From the NCBI GenBank assembly GCA_013289475.1, contig JABCZW010000016.1, forward strand, positions 1-46,472: a DNA stretch of 46,472 bases. The letters are read 5' to 3'. Both the position numbers and the translations under genes were made by a program. Shown in pieces: positions 40,697 to 46,472 of this stretch. This DNA is from Bacteroidota bacterium (GTDB taxonomy: Bacteria; Bacteroidota; Bacteroidia; JABEUT01). Within the stretch, counting starts at the first letter, position 1, and every line of letters starts with the position of its first letter. Below the pieces are notes generated by a model that searched no databases, had not been told where the DNA came from, and worked only from the letters and a program-made list of their open reading frames with translations.

Positions 40697-41758
40697 ATGA
40701 GACAGTTGATTTGTATTGTGATTATAGTTTTTTTCTTCGGTAATACGAACGCTCAATCTAATGATGGTGTTGATTCATCCAGATCGTATTGGATTTATTT
40801 ACATCAAATGAGTAAAATGACACCCGATTCAATTCAAAGCGCCTATATTTATGCTAAAGAGGATATTAATTTTGGGTTCCCTTATTATAGAACAACCCCA
40901 TACTTGGAGGTCATTTTTAAAGATAATAATATTGTTTGTATAAATCTGAAAAAAGGGAAATTCAAATTAGATGTCGATGGATTTGCTTATCCTAAAATTC
41001 GGTTTGATAATGGTAACCCGATACGTGTAAAATGCATAAAGGAAGATGATGATTTAGAAACGTTGCTTTTTGTTAAGGCTGATAGCATAATTGAAAGAAT
41101 TAAGAAAGCGAAGGTAGTACGGATAGAAGCCATGTTTTATGACGGAGAAAAGAGGGTAATGGAATTTGAGCCCAATCAGCTTAAATGGCCATACAAGTCG
41201 AAACCGGAAGAAAAGACACCTGATAATAAACAAAGTAGTAAAAAAACAAAACAGGTTAAAAGCGATGGAATAGCAGATTCGGTCAATTTTCACTGGCAAT
41301 ATGGATATGAAATAGATAAAATGACATCTGATACCATTTATACTGCATATGCACTTGCAAAGGAATTACTTGATTTTAAATTTCCCTATGATGGTGGAGT
41401 AACTGCTAACCTTATACTATGTTGTAAAAATGATACTAATTATTTAACGGTGGCAATAGCAAAGGGCCAGTTTCATTTTGATGTAAATGAAGTAGATGTT
41501 CGCATTCGCTTTGATAACGAAAAGCCGTTAACTGTTAAGTGTTATAGATCAACTGACGGTACTTCGCAAAATATTTGGTTTAGGGAATCCGCGGATAGTT
41601 TAATGGCTAAATTAAAAAAATGTCAAAAAATATTGGTGGAAGCCAGCTTTTTTAATGATGGCTCCAGGATAATGGAATTTGACGCCGGTAACCTGGTGTG
41701 GCATCACGGCGAGGCTGATATAAAGAAAACAAAGAAGCCTACTACGGGTAAAAAATAA
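40697..41758 (+). CDS. Secreted protein with an internally duplicated domain
   Basis: Signal peptide MRQLICIVIIVFFFGNTNAQ, then two homologous ~140-residue domains separated by a Lys/Ser-rich linker ('KPEEKTPDNKQSSKKTKQVK'). Corresponding words are 'MSKMTPDSIQSAYIYAKEDI' / 'IDKMTSDTIYTAYALAKELL', 'FGFPYYR' / 'FKFPYDG', 'PKIRFDNGNPIRVKC' / 'VRIRFDNEKPLTVKC', and 'RVMEFEPNQLKWP' / 'RIMEFDAGNLVWH'. The family is unknown to me. It is probably periplasmic. It lies between two phage-like genes but has no phage features and its own promoter. Confidence 0.65.
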   Translation: MRQLICIVIIVFFFGNTNAQSNDGVDSSRSYWIYLHQMSKMTPDSIQSAYIYAKEDINFGFPYYRTTPYLEVIFKDNNIVCINLKKGKFKLDVDGFAYPKIRFDNGNPIRVKCIKEDDDLETLLFVKADSIIERIKKAKVVRIEAMFYDGEKRVMEFEPNQLKWPYKSKPEEKTPDNKQSSKKTKQVKSDGIADSVNFHWQYGYEIDKMTSDTIYTAYALAKELLDFKFPYDGGVTANLILCCKNDTNYLTVAIAKGQFHFDVNEVDVRIRFDNEKPLTVKCYRSTDGTSQNIWFRESADSLMAKLKKCQKILVEASFFNDGSRIMEFDAGNLVWHHGEADIKKTKKPTTGKK

Positions 41759-41874
41759 TTCTACTTGTGTAAGTTAGGGTTCCGGGCCTACCATAAAGAA
41801 AAATAAATAAGTTATTATCAATTCCGACAGGTTAAAAACCTATTGAATGAGCTGTTGATAAAATAATAAATAAA

Positions 41875-41908
41875 ATGATTATTATAGTAAATATATAGTG
41901 TATATTTG
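41875..41908 (+). promoter_or_regulatory. Diverged promoter element P1 before the mini tape-measure gene
   Basis: ATGATTA (41875-41881) and TATATTTG (41901-41908) keep the 26-27-bp distance seen in the other P1 elements, and TAAATAAAATG precedes as at 40048. The leader again has a CCACTAATTACA word before the ATG. Confidence 0.45.
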
Positions 41909-41935
41909 CATAGTTAATTAATACCACTAATTACA

Positions 41936-42382
41936 ATGGAAGTTTCAGCATTAAGTGTCAGTATTGACATAGATATATCGGCTTTTGTAGATGCTATGGA
42001 GCAAGTTGCTGCCATATTGATTGCTACTGCCGAAGAATTTGAGCAGGTTGCGAATGATATTGAAAATGCCTTTAAAGACATTACAAAATCGGGTCAGGAA
42101 GCCCAGGGTTTTTGGGAGAAGTTTTTTAAGGTTCTTGAAACTGCTGCTGTGTTAAAGGATGTCATAGAAATATTGGCCTATGCCTTTGAAGGATTAAAAT
42201 ACCTTTTTAAAGAAACATCGGTGGCTGAATTGGTTGAAGGCCTTGGTGAGCTTACTGTAGTAATAGGCGAAGCAATAACTCCTGTAGGCTGGCTTGTTTT
42301 AGGACTTACCGCTGCAGGATTGGCTATTGCAGCTTTTTCTAAGTCTAGTTCAGATTTTGTAGGCGATATAAGCAAAAAATAG
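41936..42382 (+). CDS. Miniature tape-measure-like phage protein (148 aa)
   Basis: No signal peptide. Helical residues 14-95 ('ISAFVDAMEQVAAILIATAE', 'FEQVANDIENAFKDITKSGQ', 'VLKDVIEILAYAFEGLKYLF') precede a hydrophobic segment 'IGEAITPVGWLVLGLTAAGL' (about 110-129), the pattern of the hydrophobic section of phage tape measure proteins, which normally have 600-1500 residues. The frame is intact with a normal stop. It may be a small membrane-interacting protein derived from, or related to, a tape measure. Similarity is at pattern level only. The upstream element resembles those of the other phage genes. Confidence 0.5.
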   Translation: MEVSALSVSIDIDISAFVDAMEQVAAILIATAEEFEQVANDIENAFKDITKSGQEAQGFWEKFFKVLETAAVLKDVIEILAYAFEGLKYLFKETSVAELVEGLGELTVVIGEAITPVGWLVLGLTAAGLAIAAFSKSSSDFVGDISKK

Positions 42383-42522
42383 CGCTTGTTATGATGTTTT
42401 TTTTATTTCATTTGATTGTCTTTTTCTCTTTTAAAGGCATTGATAGGCTTATAGCGCTTTTCTAGTAGGTATTATAAAATTGATAGTTGTATTATAAAAA
42501 GTAAGTATTTGAAAACTAATTC

Positions 42523-42530
42523 TACTTTTG
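42523..42530 (+). promoter_or_regulatory. -7 box before the lipoprotein gene
   Basis: TACTTTTG, 13 bp before the first ATG; no TTG at canonical spacing. Confidence 0.35.
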
Positions 42531-42543
42531 GTACCTAAAGAAT

Positions 42544-43032
42544 ATGATGATGAAAGCGGGTAGCCTTATTTGTTTCCTGGTAATTGTAAGTGTTGCAATA
42601 TGCCTGTATGGTTGCGGTGGTTCTAATACAAGGAAAATGTTGCTTAAGAAATGGCAGGTTGAGTCAATTGTTAGCGTTGATATTGATAAAGATATTGCCA
42701 AGTTGAAACAGGTTATGGATACTGCTAAAGATAGTGCGACAAGGATAAATATTTTCACTAAAATTCGATTTGACTATGCAATTATAGAAGCATATAAGAC
42801 TATGATAGTAGAGTATAAGGCTGACAGTACTTTTGTTAAGAGCATTTCTTTAGGGAGTGAAAGCCGAACTAAAACAGGCAGATGGATGCTTTCAGAAGAC
42901 AATAAAAAGATTATTGTTATTGATGAAAAGCTAAATAAAGATACTGATGATATTGTTGAGATCACACCCGATAGGTTTGTAACTGTCAGTTCTGATAACG
43001 CAGTTTGTATGACATATAAGGCTGTTAAGTAG
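42544..43032 (+). CDS. Lipocalin-like lipoprotein
   Basis: A lipoprotein signal (MMMKAGSLICFLVIVSVAIC) with lipobox LYGCGG (Cys24) is followed by a ~135-residue domain: 'LLKKWQVESIVSVDIDKDIA', 'MIVEYKADSTFVKSISLGSE', 'RTKTGRWMLSEDNKKIIVID' and 'DDIVEITPDRFVTVSSDNAV'. The 'KWQVESI', 'F.ADSTF', 'GxWxLSxDxKxI' order is that of the lipocalin-like lipoproteins common in Bacteroidota. It is membrane anchored with an unknown ligand. The start may be any of the first three Met codons. Confidence 0.75.
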   Translation: MMMKAGSLICFLVIVSVAICLYGCGGSNTRKMLLKKWQVESIVSVDIDKDIAKLKQVMDTAKDSATRINIFTKIRFDYAIIEAYKTMIVEYKADSTFVKSISLGSESRTKTGRWMLSEDNKKIIVIDEKLNKDTDDIVEITPDRFVTVSSDNAVCMTYKAVK

Positions 43033-43070
43033 GGAAAAATTACTATACTTGAAGGTAAATTACCATTGCG

Positions 43071-44036
43071 ATGCAGGAGCATTATCCTACCCGAGAAGCT
43101 ATAGAGGCCGCTCATTTGCGGATAAAGCCCTTTGTGCACCATACACCTGTAATGGCAAGCAATAGTATCAATGAAATTATTGGTGCGAAACTCTTTTTGA
43201 AATGCGAAAATTTTCAAAAAGTAGGTGCATTTAAGTACCGGGGAGCAACGAATGCAGTTCTTATGCTTACCGATGCCGAAAGACGTAAAGGAGTTGCAAC
43301 ACACTCATCAGGCAATCATGCTCAGGCTTTGGCCCTGGCTGCACGTAATAATGGGCTGAAGGCTTATATAGTCATGCCTGAGAACTCATCGAAGGTAAAG
43401 ATGGATGCTGTGAAAGGGTATGGTGCTGAAGTAATAACATGTACACCAACTCAAAAGGCCCGTGAAGAAACGCTTGCAAAAGTGGTTGAGCGCACCGGAG
43501 CTATTTTTATACATCCGTATAATAACTTCCATATTATAGCAGGGCAGGCAACAGCAGCTAAAGAGCTTATTGAAGAGATTCCTGATTTGGATATTATTAT
43601 GGCTCCGGTTGGTGGTGGCGGATTGCTCAGTGGCACTGCTCTGGCAACCCATTATTTCTCGCCGGATACTAAAGTTATTGCGGGAGAACCTCTTAATGCT
43701 AACGATGCCTGGCAGGCTATGCAAAAGGGAGAAGTAGTGGAAGCACTTCCGCCTGATACTATTGCCGATGGACTACTTACTTCACTTGGCGATAAAACAT
43801 TTGCCATTATACGCAAGCATGTTGCCGAAATAATAACTGTTTCTGAGCCTGAAATAATAGCTGCCATGCGTTTGATATGGGAGCGTATGAAGATTATTAT
43901 AGAGCCATCAAGTGCCGTGCCGGTTGCTGCTGCCATAAAGGATCGTGAGAGGCTTCGTGGTAAACGTATAGGCATCATTATCAGTGGTGGCAATGTAGAC
44001 CTAAGTAAATTACCTTTTAAATATAATCTAATATGA
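43071..44036 (+). CDS. PLP-dependent threonine/serine dehydratase or serine racemase
   Basis: A fold-type II PLP enzyme of 321 residues. The Schiff-base lysine is K55 in 'FQKVGAFKYRGATNAV'; 'SSGNHAQALALAARNNGLKA' (79-98) binds the substrate carboxylate; 'APVGGGGLLSGTALA' (178-192) holds the PLP phosphate; 'IIISGGNVDLSKLP' is at the end. There is no regulatory ACT domain, so it resembles the short catabolic threonine dehydratase/serine racemase group rather than biosynthetic IlvA. It converts Thr/Ser to the 2-oxo acid plus ammonia, and may racemise Ser. Its ATGA overlap with the VOC gene shows an operon. Confidence 0.88.
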   Translation: MQEHYPTREAIEAAHLRIKPFVHHTPVMASNSINEIIGAKLFLKCENFQKVGAFKYRGATNAVLMLTDAERRKGVATHSSGNHAQALALAARNNGLKAYIVMPENSSKVKMDAVKGYGAEVITCTPTQKAREETLAKVVERTGAIFIHPYNNFHIIAGQATAAKELIEEIPDLDIIMAPVGGGGLLSGTALATHYFSPDTKVIAGEPLNANDAWQAMQKGEVVEALPPDTIADGLLTSLGDKTFAIIRKHVAEIITVSEPEIIAAMRLIWERMKIIIEPSSAVPVAAAIKDRERLRGKRIGIIISGGNVDLSKLPFKYNLI

Positions 44037-44455
44037 CTAACATCCGTCCTTTTCACGTTGCTTTCCCGGTGCACGACCTTGAGGTCACCCGAAAGTTCTA
44101 TTCCGAAGTACTTGGCTGCAAAATAGGCCGTAGTGCAGAGCGGTGGATAGATTTTGATCTATATGGTCACCAGATATCAGCTCACTTAGTTGAGGGATGG
44201 AAAGGTGGTGCTAGTACAAACCCGGTTGATGGTAAAAATGTGCCTGTTTTACATTGGGGTGTTATACTGCAAATGAGTCAGTGGGAGACACTGGCTGAAC
44301 GGCTTAAAAAGCATGGCATAAAATTCATCATTGAGCCTTATATCAGGTTCAAAGGTGAGGTAGGAGAGCAGGCTACTATGTTCTTTTTGGATTCAAGTAA
44401 TAATGCATTGGAATTCAAGGCTTTTAAATCAGATGGTTCAATCTTTGCTGTATGA
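44033..44455 (+). CDS. VOC family (glyoxalase/dioxygenase-like) protein
   Basis: One VOC double half-module: 'FHVAFPVHDLEVTRKFYSEV', 'LGCKIGRSAERWIDFDLYGH', 'LHWGVILQMSQWETLAERLK', 'KHGIKFIIEPYIRF' and 'MFFLDSSNNALEFKAF'. The metal ligands expected from the fold are His8 at the start, His in 'VLHWGV' and Glu in 'ALEFKA'. It could be a glyoxalase, dioxygenase or isomerase; the reaction cannot be told. It overlaps the dehydratase stop (ATGA) and ends one base before the convergent T9SS gene. Confidence 0.85.
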   Translation: MTNIRPFHVAFPVHDLEVTRKFYSEVLGCKIGRSAERWIDFDLYGHQISAHLVEGWKGGASTNPVDGKNVPVLHWGVILQMSQWETLAERLKKHGIKFIIEPYIRFKGEVGEQATMFFLDSSNNALEFKAFKSDGSIFAV

Positions 44456-44456
44456 T

Positions 44457-46472
44457 TTATTTTGCTACAATAAACTTCTTTGTAATCCTTTCTCCGTTCT
44501 CTTGTACGGTAACAAAATAAACACCCGGCAGCAGGCCATCGATATAACATACATGTCTTGTTGCTTTATCGTAATTAAATGAATTGTTAAGTACCACTTG
44601 CCCAAGCACATTTGTTATTGAAATGTTTTGCACAGGTATATCGGTAACAATAGTTAACTGATCTTTTGCGGGGTTTGGATAAAGTTGAAGGCTACTGTTA
44701 TTGGCATTCTTAATATTGTTTACAGAAGTTGTTACACCACTGTTGAAATGCGCGCCTACCTGGTTTTGTGCGCCCCATGCCACCACCCTTATGAGCTTAA
44801 CATCGGTAACACCCGGCACCATATCGTAAGGAGGGTTGCTTCGTACTGCACGTAATTGAGCTATATCATTAAGCACAGTAGTAGAATCAGGTAACACATT
44901 ATGTACTTTATCTACTACTACATTAAGCAGTCCACTAGTTCCGGTATTACCAATAAAAACTGAATTGGCTGCCGGCGATGTAGAATCCTGCCACACAGAA
45001 TCTGCCGTTGAACTACGTGCCCCCCAATCATTATAACCGCTAAAAATATTACAATTCGTGCCACTACCTAACATAGGTGTATAGCTTTGGGGATCCTCGT
45101 TCATGTGATTCAGTAAAAAGGTAAAAGTGCCGGTGAAGTTATTAGTGCTCACCATGGGTAGCGTAGGTTTTAACAAATTCCATGACATGCATGCAACCGA
45201 TAGCTTCCCAAACGTATTGCTAAGGTTTACCAAGCCACTTGTACGTGCCCAGTCGCCCTCGTTCCACATGCCTTCAGCATCTATTCTTCCGCCATTCTTT
45301 ACATTAAACAAGTTCTGGCAGTCGCCGGTTGCACCGGCAAGCAATGATATTTGTCCGTTGGTGTTACCACCCGAGGCCAATACCGGGCCTCCGTTTGCCT
45401 GTACCATAGCAGAAGTACCATAAGCAGGGTAATAGCACATCATAGTTATATCGCTGTTTTCAATACCGTCAGATAAAAGACCTATGTCGCATGGCTGTGT
45501 CCACTGAGGGCCACCTGCGCTGAATTCCTGTCCGTAAATGCGTCCACCAGCCTGGTCGGCATCATCAATAACAAAGGCTTCAATAGCATCGGTATAAGGC
45601 ACATCCAATAATAGATCTTTTACAGTAACCCTGCTCGGGCCTTGTAATTCCATTATTGGTCCCGGCCCGGCTTTTGCACCGGCCCAGTTAAGTGTTGTAA
45701 CCGTTGCACCATAACCCAAGCCTGAACCATCGCCAATTATTTGCATATCGCTGTTTGCGGGCACTGTAATAGGTGTTTTAATACTATACTGGCCAAAAGG
45801 TATATGCACTACCGGCTTACTACCCAAAGGCAGAAGCGCGGCAGAGTCTATTTTACTTTGTATCTCATTGGCATCGTTACCGGTTCCTTTGACCACTTCA
45901 AAAACCTTCCGGCCTAAATTCTGAGGGGTACCCGGAATTTTAATGGTATCAGGAAACATAATTGCAGTAGTGTCAACTGCACTGTTATCAAGCGGGTAAT
46001 ATTGTCCCCATGTTTCATCAGCGCCCGAAACAAAACCGTTCGGGTCCTTTGTAATATCTGTACTCGAGCCATCCAACAATGTTAATTCATTAACCTGCCA
46101 GTTTTGTTGATAGGTATTCGCTCCACCGCCTTCAAAGCTTGAATCGAGCGCAAGGTTTATTTTCGGAGCCAGGCTTTCCCTGAACGAGAAATTATCGAAC
46201 CATGCGGTGCCCGAACTGGTAGCCACATATTGATCGGTGAGATACAACTGGGCACTTAAAGCATTAGCAGGAGCAACAATGGTTTTAGTATAATTTGTCC
46301 AGGTAGTTGTACCAGTTACTTTAGCTATAGTATCAACCTTTATATAACCTGTAGCAGTAGCACCAGGATTAATCGGGGTAGTTGATGCATACCATAAAAC
46401 CAAAATATAAGCATCTGTACTAATTGCATTACTCATCATCCATCCGGAAACATTGTAGACACTATCAGCATG
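44457..46472 (-). CDS. T9SS-secreted right-handed beta-helix protein with jelly-roll domain (5' partial)
   Basis: The frame is open through the window edge (11 codons beyond the first Met), so the N-terminus is missing. Visible: a carbohydrate-binding-like jelly-roll ('TTTWTNYTKTIVAPANALSA', 'GTAWFDNFSFRE'), then a pectate-lyase-superfamily beta-helix ('VHIPFGQYSIKTPITVPANS', 'MQIIGDGSGLGYGATVTTLN', 'SRVTVKDLLLDVPYTDAIEA'), and a T9SS type A tail ('LQLYPNPAKDQLTIVTDIPV', 'LLPGVYFVTVQENGERITKK', FIVAK). It is predicted to be an extracellular polysaccharide-acting or binding protein; catalytic residues could not be assigned. Confidence 0.85.
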   Translation of the reverse strand, partial: HADSVYNVSGWMMSNAISTDAYILVLWYASTTPINPGATATGYIKVDTIAKVTGTTTWTNYTKTIVAPANALSAQLYLTDQYVATSSGTAWFDNFSFRESLAPKINLALDSSFEGGGANTYQQNWQVNELTLLDGSSTDITKDPNGFVSGADETWGQYYPLDNSAVDTTAIMFPDTIKIPGTPQNLGRKVFEVVKGTGNDANEIQSKIDSAALLPLGSKPVVHIPFGQYSIKTPITVPANSDMQIIGDGSGLGYGATVTTLNWAGAKAGPGPIMELQGPSRVTVKDLLLDVPYTDAIEAFVIDDADQAGGRIYGQEFSAGGPQWTQPCDIGLLSDGIENSDITMMCYYPAYGTSAMVQANGGPVLASGGNTNGQISLLAGATGDCQNLFNVKNGGRIDAEGMWNEGDWARTSGLVNLSNTFGKLSVACMSWNLLKPTLPMVSTNNFTGTFTFLLNHMNEDPQSYTPMLGSGTNCNIFSGYNDWGARSSTADSVWQDSTSPAANSVFIGNTGTSGLLNVVVDKVHNVLPDSTTVLNDIAQLRAVRSNPPYDMVPGVTDVKLIRVVAWGAQNQVGAHFNSGVTTSVNNIKNANNSSLQLYPNPAKDQLTIVTDIPVQNISITNVLGQVVLNNSFNYDKATRHVCYIDGLLPGVYFVTVQENGERITKKFIVAK

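Noticed and set aside
21180..42382. A complete prophage
   Set aside because: No integrase, terminase, portal, lysis genes or attachment-site repeats could be found, and host envelope genes fill the space between the phage-like genes.

Overview
The window comes from a moderately AT-rich member of the Bacteroidota. The evidence is a PorP/SprF-type type IX secretion (T9SS) protein next to a SprB-repeat giant protein, several proteins with T9SS C-terminal sorting tails (YPNP... ending in KVIVK or KFIVAK), promoters of the Bacteroidota sigma type (TTG, about 20 bp, TAnnTTTG), and starts that lack a Shine-Dalgarno sequence. The mix of families suggests a Chitinophagales/Sphingobacteriales-like soil or water bacterium; that placement is inference. 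No rRNA, tRNA, CRISPR array or transposase was seen.

Layout. 1-9.5 kb: surface and secretion block (PorP/SprF fragment, 1.3-kb-residue SprB-like protein, TPR/coiled-coil/SpoIIE phosphatase, two tandemly duplicated T9SS propeller proteins). 9.5-14.7 kb: minus-strand run of small genes (lipoprotein, secreted protein, GNAT acetyltransferases, two cupins, a MarR-GNAT fusion), in which every long gap carries a copy of a ~70-bp intergenic repeat. 14.7-20.9 kb: TonB protein, then an envelope operon with a collagen-like secreted protein, a two-TM protein and two PQQ-like propellers. 21.1-23.6 kb: isolated phage head genes (HK97 prohead protease and major capsid protein). 23.7-31.1 kb: two small envelope proteins, then five tandem YwqK/MORN_2-repeat secreted proteins built from 72-bp (24-residue) units, one fused to a TonB C-terminal domain. 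31.1-39.2 kb: two-domain glycosyltransferase, a GloVer-repeat T9SS protein, three outer-membrane barrel-like proteins, a DUF2071 protein and hypothetical secreted proteins. 39.3-42.4 kb: a probable structured RNA with a strong terminator, a chimeric head-tail connector gene, a secreted protein with an internally duplicated domain and a miniature tape-measure-like gene. 42.5-46.5 kb: lipoprotein, serine/threonine dehydratase, VOC protein and a partial T9SS beta-helix protein.

The most notable signals cut across genes. (1) Arrays with a 7-bp period occur at about 17 places, often as inverted pairs; they lie in leaders directly before start codons, and inside coding regions they encode signal peptides, sorting-tail linkers and two inserts in the prohead protease. 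(2) Scattered phage structural genes (protease, capsid, connector fusion, mini tape measure) have similar upstream elements, with an ATGTTTA direct repeat at 22-bp spacing running into TATTTTTG, although 17 kb separates them and no terminase, portal or integrase is present. This looks like a retained or domesticated head/tail remnant rather than an active prophage. (3) A CCGACA direct repeat with 21-bp spacing precedes the YwqK cluster and recurs in the opposite orientation beside the RNA/connector locus.
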